Positions 49,201 to 62,415 of a stretch of 64,000 nucleotides of DNA are shown here, piece after piece (the first letter of the stretch is position 1; each line of letters begins with the position of its first letter). Position numbers and translations under genes: made by a program. Under the pieces are notes generated by a model that was not told where the DNA came from, did no database searches, and was given only the letters and a program-made list of their open reading frames with translations. Source of the DNA: Helicoverpa zea (taxonomy: Eukaryota; Arthropoda; Insecta; Lepidoptera; Noctuidae); the NCBI RefSeq assembly GCF_022581195.2, contig NC_061452.1, positions 4,781,501 to 4,845,500 of the forward strand. Direction: 5' to 3'.

Positions 49201-50476
49201 GCAAACAAATAATAGATGATACTATTTCAAATGCAGACAATGTACATACACTTGTGACTAATAATGATGTGGTTTGATATAATCTTTATAGAATTAACCT
49301 ACACATTAATATTGATAAAGTAATAATTGCCACTCTGCAACAGGAAGATTTTCTTTTGCTCTCCTTCATGCTTCACTACAAAACAATAACCGATAGTATG
49401 GCTCATTGCAATCGGTGTGATTGCAAGAAAGATTACTATTCATTAGCCTTATAATTAGGAATGAATAAACAAGATTTACTTTTATTGCCTTTTACGCAAT
49501 TAAATACTACTACTTCGTTGAACAAGCTCAGTACGGAACATAATATCAATACATAAAAACTGTGGGCAAAACAAGACTAGCTCGTTATTAGGTCTTCAGA
49601 ATTCTCAGGGGGACGTGAGTTGTGCAAAATTAGACACATTTGCGGTTGTCTGTAGCCAGGCATTAGTGCGTAAATTGCACTAGTGTACGTGTAATCCCAT
49701 CGGCTCCTCATTAGTCGGCTCACAACTAGCTGCAGGCCTTCGTGGGAATCTCAGCTAAGTAACATCATCTGTCGATGACTCGAACCATCTTCTGAAACGG
49801 TCCATTTATAAGGTCGAAGCAAAAAGAATAACTTCGTTAGTTTATTTTCTGAGGATAACAAAACTGTCACGGTTGCTGACGCTCTCAGTTTGGTTCGAGA
49901 TATATTTTAAGGACCGAAACTAAATAGTTTACGTATTTGCTTTTAACCTTTACGACTTGTTCTCCCCTAATAGCTATTAATAGAGGCAGCATTCCACCTT
50001 AATCTGGTATATTGTCAACTTTTCCAATAAAATATGGATACACTTAAACTCCTCTCTGAGAGGAATTTAATATCTTAAGATAGTTGAGATCTTTATCATG
50101 ATTCAGGTTATTAAGATGCAAGAGATAAACAATTTGCATAGAATATTTATTTTATAATGCCAAAGAAATGCACTCTGTTTTAAATAGACAATATCAGTAT
50201 AAATAATAATATGAGCTGGCAACTAATGGATAACTGATAAAGATGTTTGTCCATACAATGTCAGTAGGGTGACTCGTCCGTCCACAATGTTGTTAGATTC
50301 TGTTCAAATAAGTGTGAAATAAAAAGCAAAGTACAAATAATTGTTTTGATGGTTAAAATGATTGAATAAGAACTCTTATCAATTGGTGGCGCCAAGAAAG
50401 GAAGAGTTCAGCAGAATTTGATCAATTTTTACCTATTTTATCAGGAAATAATCAGCACGTCACCTTACACGTGAGA
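46288..50476. other. No gene seen
   Basis: AT-rich. On the + strand, 46428-46491 opens with ATG and ends at a donor-like AAAG|GTGAGC, but nothing else supports an exon. Confidence 0.55.
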
Positions 50477-50555
50477 ATGGTCTCCGATATCACTGCAGTA
50501 GTTGCTATCGCGATTTTACTCATCATTTACTGGAAAATGAGTGCAAAACATGTAG
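50477..50555 (+). other. Candidate first exon encoding a signal anchor
   Basis: ATG opens 26 codons of MVSDITAVVAIAILLIIYWK followed by MSAKHV, a single hydrophobic helix with basic residues after it. The strong donor AG|GTAAGG follows. This is the usual look of an N-terminal membrane anchor exon (for example of ER enzymes). No following exon is identified, so the product is unknown. Confidence 0.25.
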
Positions 50556-50714
50556 GTAAGGTAGATAAATAATATATTAAATCGCAACCCCGACTAGAAG
50601 TCATAGGTCGGGTTCTAACCCAGGCAGACATGCAGATTGCAATTTGTTTCATCATTGCGACCACAGTATAGGAGAGTGTTCACAATATGTATTAGATTAT
50701 AGGAAATTCTTAAC

Positions 50715-51398
50715 ATGACTAATCATGAGATAAATTCTGGGTTAGTAGAGTTTATAAAAAAAAGATATTCCAAAATGTGGCATGCAAACATTTTGCCAGT
50801 CACATCGGGACACTATCGAACGTTTAGTCCAAATCGTAAACACGCGAGGTGCAAAAGGATGCTTATTTCCTGTTTAAATAAAAAAGTGAATCTAAAAAAA
50901 CCAATGACATGATCTCTGCAAACAAATAAAAAAATCTTGGCAGCTTAGGTCATTTTACCAGAAATGATTGCGTTAAAAATGAGGGGCGTCGTCGTAGGTG
51001 TGTTTGCTGAATCACAACTTTTGTTTCCAATGATTGTCGCCTACAATTTACGTTTAATGAATTTGCCAAAGACCCACGCTTCTCAATTTGGTAAAGTTCA
51101 TCATATTTTTCGTAATAAGTTTGATAACATACTTCTTAGCATAATATAGTTGTCAGGTGATACACACACGGTTGGTATAGATCATGACATCATCCATGCA
51201 AATGAGGCTGTCATGGATCACTTTCCATTATATAACGTAGGACACGTCATTGACACTGGAATACATTTCTATAACATAATATCCTGTTTTAATTATTTGT
51301 CACATGAGCAGTATCGTTTTGTTATACTCCCCATTAGCGAGGTAACTGTTATTGTAGTTAAACTGTTTACTTCCATCTCAACAGTTCCTAAGTACTGA
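50715..51398 (+). pseudogene. Long frame interrupted by three stops, unrecognised
   Basis: One reading frame runs 228 codons and is broken only by a stop at 50910-50912, a TAG near 50943 and a TAG at 51147-51149. The final 82 codons before TGA are uninterrupted. Around 14 stops would be expected by chance at this base composition. It may be a decayed gene or transposon ORF. No domain is recognised. Confidence 0.3.
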
Positions 51399-51639
51399 TT
51401 GTTGCGTTATTTAATGAAGATTCTGAGAATCGAAGAAACGAATAATAAACTGAATTTTGAATTGCATGTATTCGATGTTTTATAGAAAACATTCAAATAG
51501 GTAGTTATCTCGCAAACTTGAATAATTGTGGAGAAGCATGCGGACAAAAAAGGGTCGTAGGTAAGGCACATCGATGGGGATGGAGCCGGTCACAAAAGGG
51601 ACCTCAGTGTCGGAGGTCTTGTAAACAGAATGTAAAGGA

Positions 51640-51702
51640 AACGGTTTTTTGTCGAGTCGGAATCGGGCGTCGCCGTCGGCAAGTCCGGCGCGAGCGCAGG
51701 TA
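51640..51702 (+). other. GC-rich patch ending in a splice donor
   Basis: A CpG-rich 60-bp patch in AT-rich surroundings ends GCGCAG|GTAGGA. This is the look of an untranslated first exon. No TATA box or start codon supports it. Confidence 0.2.
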
Positions 51703-54700
51703 GGAATTTAAGAATTTCTCTAGCTGTGCCCGCTCCTACCGATATTATCTTGGTTACTTACGAGTACAAACGTTGCTATCTCCGAGCCAACTGTTTGCAC
51801 AAATATGGACGACCTTTCAGCTTGCATACGTGACTGTATTACGTGGCACATAAAACTATATAGCCTTTTCATGGTTTTTATCTAGAAACCATCGTCTGAG
51901 CAGTTTCTGAGATTTTGTTCTTGCAAGAATCACAGCACGTTATCATGCCATTTTTAGAATTACGATGAACTCTTCTAATGGCTATTATCCAGATGCTTTA
52001 CACATTGTAATTATTCTTGATTGTCATCCTGATTGGATTAACTACAGAGTTCATCTAAAATTAGATAAAGATCAAATCGTACAACATCATATTTTATAGG
52101 AATACCACTTTTAAAATATTCAGCAGTTTCAGACCCACCAAACAGGTTTACTAGGCAGATAACATCTGTCCAACTGAATTGTGAGCAGTTGTCCTTGACT
52201 AGAGGTCAGCGGACATACAAAATTCACAGTAAGCTAGTCCCCTATACCCACACGGTTTAAGCGATGTACATTGTGCCAGACCTTGAATACGTTAAGGACC
52301 AGACAGGTCAAGTGAATTCATGTGTACCTCTTTAATATTAATCGCGTCGAAAACACACACTTTTTCATTTGGGTCATGTTCAAATTTTTACGTGTTGTGT
52401 TTGGCGTCACTTTTTTATGTTTCTTCTGTTGTTTTGTTTCTTAATCTTTATGAATTAAGCTTTTTAGCAGTTTCCACGTCGCTAATGGTTCTTATTCTTA
52501 TTTAATGAGCATCTTCATTATTTTCAATGATTTCATCAGCATTTAGATCTTTATTTAATGCCAATTTGAAGACCATCCTCTTTGTAATATTGAATATTAT
52601 TGAATCAGGCAAACAGGCTTCTAGTAGTTTCCAACAGTAAGTCAAGATAACATCTGAGGTATCGAATGAGTAAATATTTCAATTGCATTGCAACTTTGTG
52701 TTTACTGCCTTGGTAATTTGAAACTCTACGGGTGCATAGTAAATAATTTCTATCTTCTCGATCAAAGTGCGATAGTCCATTGTATGGGAGATATTGTTCT
52801 CAACGTGCACTTTCATTTTTGTCATGTGTTAATTCATCCTTACTTGTCGTTGATATTATCGCCTGCATGTGAAGGCGGGATAGATTTTAATGAGTGACAA
52901 ACGTACCAAAGGTTTTGGTGACAGAATTTAGAACTTGAACATTTTACTGAACCTACTTACTTTATTCTTATTAACAATCAAAAATAATTCAGAAGTCATA
53001 TGAGTCATCAATATTATAATTATCATACGGCTAAGTTTATTTTAAGTTTGAATTAATTTTATTGATTTTATTATTCATTTAAATTTCAACTTACAACACG
53101 TTTTCCACGCATCAACTGGATGAAGGAAGCCGGACATTTGAATAGTTTAAATAAATCAATACATTAATCACCGATACTGCGACTACGACTCTGCCTGCAC
53201 ATAACAATTAGATGAAGCCATTTATATTGGAACAATTGACTGCCTACCACCGTACAATTATGGCAATCACGCGTCGAGTCGCCGATGCACTGCAATGCAA
53301 AACAATACCGGTTGCGATCGCCTCAATCTAATCAGATGTCATTTAAATTATTTTGATGTGTTAATAATCGACGGAAATACAAACATGTTTTCCAACACCT
53401 TGCTACAACCGCCAAATGAATCACTAGAACTTTACCTTAATTGAAGTACATTATTATGACAGGACTCGTCCTACTAACATAATTTCCGTCAATGCCAATT
53501 GACGCCAGTAAAGATAAACTGCAATTTACACAATCAACAGTAAATTTATGCTCCAAGTCACTTTTTATAGTGAAATATAAATGATAGTTGCAATATTTTC
53601 CTGTAGCGAAGTGATGCGATCCACGACAAATCGAGTTCCCGCATAAAATCAATCCTGTTTCGAGTAAACATAGTGTGGTCTGTCTAGGACACGTTTCCGC
53701 GTCGAATGGAACACGTTTAGCTAAAGTTTGGTTTAGGTCTTTGAACTGCGAAGTCTGGAACTAAATTCACATCTAAGAACTTTAATATTACGTAACAATA
53801 TAAAACGTTTCTAATAATACGTTTATCTTCCGTATTTTCTTGAGAGACTGGCGAGCCCAAAGATGCTTTGTTTACAATGCGCCGACAAATTTGGACGCGG
53901 TTTGTCCCACTTTTCGCTTCGTTTAGCTATCTGACATCGCTAACCTCAACGAGGAAATGTTTCTCCCTTGAGCAGGTTTAAGTGATGTAGTGAATGGGGA
54001 AGTTAATAACAGTGTTATATGGTCGGTAGCCACAGCTGGTGGAGGCAAATGAGAGGCATCAAGCCGGGGTAATGGCGCGGATCAGTCTCTGTCGCGCGGC
54101 CCTTTTCCATTGCCTAATTAGTTTGAAAGGAGAACGCCTTTTATTTTTTCCGCTGACATAGTTGATCTTTGGGAATGCGCACGAATTTCTGTGGTCGGTG
54201 GATTTTGACCCAAAACGGTTCATAAATCACTGCCAAGTGGGAGTTGGCGAAATAATAAGCTTATGTTTTTATGGATGAAAATACCATCATACCACGTTTC
54301 ATACTGACTTAGATTGACGATTCAATTAAACAATTTAATCCAAACACATATAACACATTAATTTGATACGTCTTACTAAACAGAAATGACAGTTATATGA
54401 TACTTAATTTGTAGACATTAAAACGAATGAATTCGCATAATTGCCACTTAGTAATAAGCTCAGAGGTAATTTGAGTAATTATGGCGTACAAAATCGTTAT
54501 TATGAAATCGTAACTTTGTAATTATGTACGTTAGAATATTTTTTGCCACACAAGTTGTTGTTAGGCGCTTCAATACATCACAATTTAATATCAAACTTAA
54601 AATTTTGTCTTTGCACGGATATCCGAGTTACACTATTCAATCTTTGTATTGAATCAACGATTGTTCTAGGTATTTCTTTGTTAAAAAAGAATTCGTGTAC

Positions 54701-57237
54701 ATGAACCAAAATCAGACTATTACACCATTTTGAACCCGTCAATAGAGTATTCAAAGTGCGGTGTGAATTAGGGCTATAAAATCTAAGGAAGTAGCACAAA
54801 CTTTTACGTTTTTTGTTCCAAACAAAATACTCATAAAATTTTATGTTTGCTACTGAAGAAAGTAAATATAGCTGACAGGCAGTTTCGTAATACTACAATT
54901 GTGACATCATTATAAAAAAATGTATCAAAATTACATTTAAAAAGTAGGCAGTTATACGGACTGTATTTCAGGCGGCCATTGAAATTACATCGTTTATGTA
55001 AGCGTTGTTGTAATACTAGTTCATGCGTATCGTTGCACTCAAATCAACCGAGTTCGTAAGTACTTTGTGTGTTTTTGTGAAGACTGCTGAAGCGGTGTAA
55101 TCGATTTTTTAATTGAAAGAAGGAACTAGGTTTTTATGAAACTGCAAGATTTACTGAAGGATTTTCAGTACAAGATAAAAATGATGAAATGTTTTTTCTC
55201 AATTGCTATGTACTAAGTAAATAATTCTACGGTTCAACCAGTTTATTCATGTGTACATACTCAGATCTAAGCTAAAAAGCTTATACCTAAACTATTCAAG
55301 CGTTTTAACATTTTCAGATTTTCTGCTCGGATTTTTCGAGTGTATCCGGGTTTTTCGACCGTATGGGCACGATAACAAACGATTGACAACTACGACATGT
55401 ATAAACGACGACACGTGTAACTACTCAAAACTGCGCATTAAAACACCGTTATGCCCTAAATTGAACTTTCTGCATGCATTTACAGGAAATATCAACGCAA
55501 TGTATCTTTCATTGCGCCAATAAAGGTCGCATATTTAGGACCTCTCGTGTACCGTAAGTAAATGTCGAGGCAAACACTAAACGTCTCGATATCTAATCGA
55601 ATGACCACACTTTAATCGATTCTATGTTTATTGCAGTTTCTAATTCGATTCTCGATTCTCGCTTTCCAGTATCGAGAATCGAGAATCGGTATGATTGGAG
55701 AGCGGTTGGCGTGGGTGTTGAGACCTGTATTGTATTGTCGTAGGTACCCAAGTTCTAGGGCTTGCAAATATGTCGTATAAAGTGCAGTGACCAATCATGT
55801 AAGTAAAGTATTCCGAGAAGGACTACTCCTTGGATGATAGGTAGGTATCTGACAGCTCAATAATTTAGCAAAACAGACCCTAATATTCCCCTCCATTTAT
55901 TTGCCCTTTTGCAGCCAAGATTACTTTAAAACTCAACAAAATGTCAAATCATGCTTTTCAGACTGCAGTTCAAGAACCAAAGAGCTAGTTAACATTCATA
56001 TGGTTTTGCTCGTCGTGTACTTTAAGCTGGCAATCAGCACTGCTCACCCACGTACTCCGTAGGCGTTATGTCCCCTACAAGATAACTTCGCCCTACGAAC
56101 ATATTTAACTGTCCTGAGCTAAAACACTTTATATTATTTACAGGACAGCGTAACATCGAAACGGCTACCCTATTACTTATAATAAATAAACATTTTGTAT
56201 CAAAAAGTAGATTATTTTTGATCCTATCTACACGTATGGATATCTTTAGATGATATTTAAACAGATATTGATTAATAAGATAAGTTGAGGATTTATAGTA
56301 TTGATTTCTAATACTTACGCCAAGATTAGACATTTAAAATATATAAAAAGTCAAAAATTCTGAGGAATACAGCAAAACATTTTTTTTCATACGCAAGAAA
56401 ATCTGCCTTCAGTTGTTTTTAACCGACAAAGTAAAAGGTGCATCACCGATTAAAGCACAAAGAACTTGAAATGTTTATATTATAATGACTACAACGCCCA
56501 CATATTTATCAACACGTACCGTTGACTTATTACGTTAAGGTATATAAGTAGATCGTACTACATATAAACTACATATAGACGCAGAGATGTGAACTCGTGC
56601 TAATTCGGGACCTAATTAATCACGGTCATTTTAACAGTCGGTGACAGGACATTCAACGAGCTGTCACCAAGTCTATCGTAAACATTTGGACGAAATACGA
56701 ACACAGCTTGGATATTATACTCTATTACATGGGAAATAAAGGTTATATTAACGTAATATATGCAGGTACCTAGAACATATTATGTTTTTGTCAAAATAAA
56801 GCTTAGTAAACAGCCCTTGAAATGTAGTAAGCTTCCGTAAGTCAAACCAGAATGAACTATGGTGATTTATTAGAATTGACAGCTTTCCTATAATAAACAG
56901 CAATAAAAAATAAACTGTTAACCTGCTAGAATCTTATGAACATTTGTCCAATCAAATGACAGCTACTAAAAGCAATTTCTCGTTCGTTTCAAACCTAATT
57001 TCTCAAACACAATAATTGTTAGTAAAAACTGTCATTACATGCATGAACAACGTTAATTAGGACGCTCGAACGCTACATAATGACACTAAGTAATCGCTTA
57101 ATGATTTTTAAGTAGTTTACGCACAAGATGAATGGCAATGATCGAACACGATCGCCTTCAACGGGTAGCAAGATCAAGAACTACTGTATGACGTAAAGAA
57201 AATAAACAAACTAATACTTATAGACCGAAGTTCGCTA
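51703..57237. other. No gene seen
   Basis: AT-rich with one GC-richer patch at about 53990-54160 that includes a CTAATTAG core, possibly a conserved non-coding element. It also holds the small hairpin at 55646. Confidence 0.55.
55646..55688. repeat. 16-bp perfect hairpin of duplicated CGATTCT
   Basis: CGATTCTCGATTCTCG (55646-55661) and its exact reverse complement (55673-55688) are separated by 11 nt. Each arm is itself two copies of CGATTCT. Confidence 0.85.
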
Positions 57238-57545
57238 TCACGGAGGCAGGAAGAGTGGAGTTACCATAAGGCAGGTAGGTCAGGCGCCTTCTTCTAGGTC
57301 AACTGTGTAAGTTGAGCGTAATGAAAACGATCAGATTACTAGTAAACTAACGAGGCTTTCAGGTTCCTTAACACATCTGTCAAAGATTAATCTTGATTGA
57401 TTAGTGTTACAGTTAAAAAAATGGCCATATCCAGTAACGTTCCTTGTTCCCCGAACTCCAGCATTTTGGCGCGGTATTTTCTTAGGAGATTTGACATTAT
57501 GACATCTCCGCTCCGTATTTTGTTCTCCATGTCCGCTATATATTT
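57238..57545 (+). repeat. Dispersed repeat, copy 2
   Basis: The counterpart of 32725-33010 in the same orientation. It retains an open stretch that is broken in copy 1. No known protein motif is seen. Confidence 0.7.
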
Positions 57546-60500
57546 GTGTAAAATATGGGTATGGGCACCTATAGGGCAATTCCTTCTTTCAACGCCAAGT
57601 TTGTGCGTATTGTTTATACATGTGCTGAAATGTTATTTAACAGAATGTAAGCAAGGTTAACATGATTAACCAATAGGTACTTGTATCAAAGGTAGGGCTG
57701 TCAACTTTATTTAAAATGCATGTTAGATATATTTTCTGTATTTAATGAATCAGTGTTCGTTCTTTTTTATTAAACAGTTAACCATTTCCAGTCCTTTATA
57801 GATTAATATTGGAATTTCATACAATTAGAAAAGTCTGATTCTATAGAAATACATACATTGTATAAAGGGCTTCTAAGTTTTCATTTAGGCAGCCCTGGAC
57901 ACGTGTTTTACCGGGAAAACTGATTGTTTCTATAAACCACGAATATGTTTACAAGAAGGTGATCGTACGCGTAAATATGAGCGCACGCGCAGCTGTAAAT
58001 ATATCCTTGACAATAAACTATAATTATAGGCAGTGCAAGTCTACGCTAATTTTGGAACCGTGCGAGTGAATGAAATAAACCACTTGCTGAGGGGTGGGAG
58101 AAAACATTCATTCTTATTTCTATTGACGAAGATAATATGTATTTTCTTTCATAACAGAGTGAAAAAAATCATCAGAATATGCATTGCTGTAAATAATGTA
58201 TGCACTTATTTGAATACTACTAACAATACGACCCCTCTACATATAAAGTACTCGAAATTGAAACATAAAAAATGCAACATACCACCCCATCCTTTAAGAG
58301 CAATCTTCTTCACCACAAAAAACATGAATCAACCTCCCAAAACAGAGAGCATAAACATCCAATTTTATTTTACGACCGAACATTAGGCGACACAAATAAA
58401 TAAATAAAAACATGGCAATAAAAATAATGTGGGACACCCTTTACAACCCTTCCCGGAATATTGTCGTAAAAGGGATGCAGCGGTGACACTCAACGATATA
58501 GTTAACTAACAATTTCGAAACGATAACCGATTATACCCGCATTTTGACCACCAGTAATTGAGTCCCAATTGGGTAATCGATAAATGCCAATAACTTAGCT
58601 TAACTACAACCATTTATTATGAACAGTTTTAAAACATCTAAAAATCAGCAATCAATCGTAATATTTCTTCCACAATCTTGATCTTCAGCAGAGTAAAATT
58701 GCAGAATACATCCCATGTTTTACGAGCGCATACATCCTAATTACATCTTCGGTATTACAGTTAAACAAGAAAATATTGCACTGTATTTTGCTTGACAGTG
58801 TACTCGACCCGCCTACCCGTATTAACGTAGCCAGCCATATTGAGAAAATCAACGTTCTAAGCGTGTTTGTCAACTTAAAGCGCATTCTTCTGTTATCTTC
58901 GCGAATAAATTACAACAGTAACATTTCTGACGAGTGTAACGGTTAAAAAAACACTTAAGTTTTGCATTTTTACACATTTCATGCAAAGTTATTTAAAAGA
59001 ATGTCCCCACGTATGTCATTTTAGCATACAAGCTGAGTAAATTTTAAATATTTAACCCAATTTATAAAAGATGTGGATAGATTACTTTAACTATAAGTCA
59101 ACGTAAGAATCGTTTTATAATCAGTCACACTATCACTCAGTTGCAATAAGAATGTCTTATGACGTGTGGTAACTAAATCGCATCATACGTTTCTTGTCAA
59201 CAATAAAAAAGAAAAGTGCAGCACTTTCCTCCGACGTTTATTGACATAAACAAGAGTCAATACATTGGTATGTCTGCCTGATTAATCCTATCACAAGCAC
59301 AGCAGATTCATCGTTTTCGAATGACAATATTTGTCTAACGAGACGATCAATTACTGTGCATCTTACATTGTTCACGTGCTATTAAATACAAATAGCTCAT
59401 AAAAACAGTAATATTACTAGTGGTATATCAAGACCAAGACTAGTTTCGAACTCACTACACACTCTGAAATCTTAAGCTTGCCACAAACGCTGTCAGAGAT
59501 AAGTTGCGGTCGTTGATAACCTTCAAAATGCGTTATCATTTTTCATGCCCGCATTTTTATTATAATTGTGCGTACGCGATATGGTATCATGTGAATTCGA
59601 AAGGAAGTGCCTACATATGTACCTACAATTCGTTCAATATTGTTTGCACAGCTGTTTTATTGCTTCAGCATTAAAATTTGCATGTGCAAAGAACCGGTTA
59701 AGTTATTCAATTACATTATTGAACATGACACGTGTCCCCTTTGTGCAATAACCATAAAATGAGAGCAAATTAAAAGCCATTTTATCTTGTATCTTAAACA
59801 AAGTCTGACGTAATATGTCAGTATTCGCGTAACCTGCCATTTGTCTAAGGCTTAAAAAAACATAGATAAACATCGCACCATATAACGAGATAAACAAGAA
59901 TCTTCGCTGGTTTTGGTCGGCAACTAAAACTCGTCACGTCTGTGCGCCGCCTTAAACGACACGGAAGGAGTTTCTTCCCTACACGGCCACGACTGGGATA
60001 TATAGCGGCTAGGAAACAGGTCCCCAGGAACGATAATAGTGGTCGTAATAGGCTAAAATAGCTGTGTGCGTGCTAGAGCCAACATTAGGGGGTCCGGCGA
60101 CCACTTACGATACCGCCTGGCAGCTGTGTTCGTGCAATCATTTCGCGTACATTGCTAAATTGAGACACAAATGTGAGTATATTCGACCGATCTTTTTTCT
60201 CATAAAATATATGAAGTTAACCTTCACAAATCTGTCTTAGTTTTAGTGTTATAAATACAAAATAAATCTACCATTTTATTATTACAAAAGGGTTTGGCAA
60301 ATCACGCGACCTATCTAATCACGGGTTAATCAACATAATTACATTTCGTATTCAACGTAACACAATCCACATGTGCTCAATTTGACCTGTAACCCTTCTA
60401 CTAATGGAGTATAAACTATTCTTACAACAAATTCATATGAAACTATAAAACTTAAAATTATACTGAGATTCACAATCGATCCATTTCACATCGACACTTC

Positions 60501-61993
60501 AAAGGTTTTATTTTATTAGACTTCAATTAGGACGACAATTTAAATCAAATGAAGAACTAGCACAGCTGAATTCTATCTGATTGTAGTCTATATCAGATCA
60601 CATACAATTTATACTAACATAAGTATAAGTTGAATTTATTGGCTTTATTTTATTATATGAAAATTACAATCTATAGTAAAATTAGCGCATGTAATCTCAA
60701 GTTAAATGCAAAAACAAGACCGAGTCACGTGCAGTGTCGACTTTGAGCTAATACTATCAAGAGTCACACTTGACGGATCTAATACTTACATATTAACTTT
60801 AATTACTACTATTTTCCTATCACAAACAAGCATGCCGCTAGAAAATGTAAAAGTAAATCTAGACCTTACAGTTATTACTATAGAAGCTTTTTTTAAATGC
60901 CGCTTTTAGGCTATAAATCAACCGATGACAGAGTAAATAAATCGCGGATTTTTAGCTACAATTTAAAGTCGAATAAAATATAAGAAATGGGGTCGATCAT
61001 AATCATCATTAGCACTTATTGACTATAAAATTGATGAATGATAAAGTTGAGACTTGGTTATAGTTATCGTTTGAGTTATTAGTTTCGAAAGTGGCAGCCA
61101 GAAGCGTCTGGCTGCTGAAGTGTCCTTTGTTCGAGATTTTTTGTGAACACTTGACTGTCTTCATTAAACTATCAAAGAGCTCTTTGTTGGCCACCCTGGG
61201 AAAGTTTATGAAATTCTAGATATCTCTGACCATGTTTTGATTGAATCGTACGCTATGTGTACTCGTGGGTATGATTTGGTGATACAAAATCAATATTTGT
61301 TCCCCAAGAGTATCGTTATCATGAGATAAGTGATGTCACAGCGTTGTACAAATTACAGATTACATTTTGGCGCATTCAAATCGTTTTCAGTTGCATAATG
61401 TTGGCGTAGGGATTTCATTTCTATTTTAGAATTTGCTATTTGTGAATGTATTTATGGTGCATCTCTGCAGATAATAAGATTGTAGATTGTGTCAAATTGT
61501 TTGATATTTATTATTTGATTAAACTCTAGTTTTCAATGCCAAAAAATCTGCAGCATTTTCAGCATATAGAACATAAGGATAGCATGAGTTAGTAAAATTC
61601 CTTGTAGGTACAGAGCGCAAAACCTTAAGGTGTGGGACTCAGCAATTTACACTTCAAACGTTTACACAGTGAAGATAAGGCTTTATCAACAAACTGTCAA
61701 CAACGATATCTGTTCGTGTATTTATCTTATTATTAATTAGTTTGTCGTTCTCAAGAACATAATTAGACATTAATGGAATCAATTACAAGTAGTCAAAGGT
61801 GCACAGTGGCTCCGTTTATCGCGAAACGTGATTTGCGATTATGCTTGAAGATAAAGCGAGGGATATGAGTATTTTTTACTTAACTGTGGGTGTAGCGTAA
61901 CTGAAGAAAATATACTGAAAGATAACTATAATATGAAAGATGTTCATGTTAATGGTATTTACTCTCTTTATGTCTCAATTCAATCATTTTCGT

Positions 61994-62021
61994 CTCATTT
62001 GGTTGAAGAGAACCAAATGAG
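61994..62021. repeat. 11-bp perfect hairpin, 6-nt loop
   Basis: CTCATTTGGTT, loop GAAGAG, then AACCAAATGAG. The stem is too short for a microRNA precursor. Confidence 0.8.
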
Positions 62022-62288
62022 GTTCTACATACGTCATCCAGGTCGCTAGAGTTATCAGCGTCACAATACTCACTAGAGACTTGCGCGAACGCACGATACA
62101 CCTTATACAGTATGACGTAAGTACACAATTTGATGTTATAATGTTCTGTTTCACATAATTCGCGGTTTTACTACCTGACGTTAGCTGATGACGTGGTCTG
62201 TGTAACGCAATGGACTTTGAAATAGTTTTTAGAACATTTTGTAGCCTATAGAACTGTGTCTTAACTGCCATAACTGCCTAATTTTGTT

Positions 62289-62415
62289 GCCAAGGGGTAG
62301 TGGGTAATTGGGTTGAGGAGGTCAAATAGGCAGTCGCTCCTTGTAAAACGCTGGTACGCATCAGGTAAGACTGGAAGCCGACCGCAACATAGTTGGGAAA
62401 AGGCTCGGGAGATGA
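62289..62415 (+). mobile_element. 5'-truncated SINE fragment
   Basis: It shares the 3' half of the SINE at 3516-3912: CCAAGGGGT, GGCAGTCGCTCCTTGTAAAA, GACTGGAAG-CGACC, CATA-TTGGG, then AGGCTCGGGAGATGA. The tRNA-derived head is missing. The body has diverged by several substitutions. Confidence 0.75.

Noticed and set aside
58033..58386. 117-codon ORF on the + strand
   Set aside because: Low-complexity, AT-driven composition without any domain; expected by chance in a 64-kb window.
61094..61115. 9-bp GC-rich hairpin GCAGCCAGA/TCTGGCTGC
   Set aside because: Too short for a microRNA precursor and insects do not use such hairpins as terminators.
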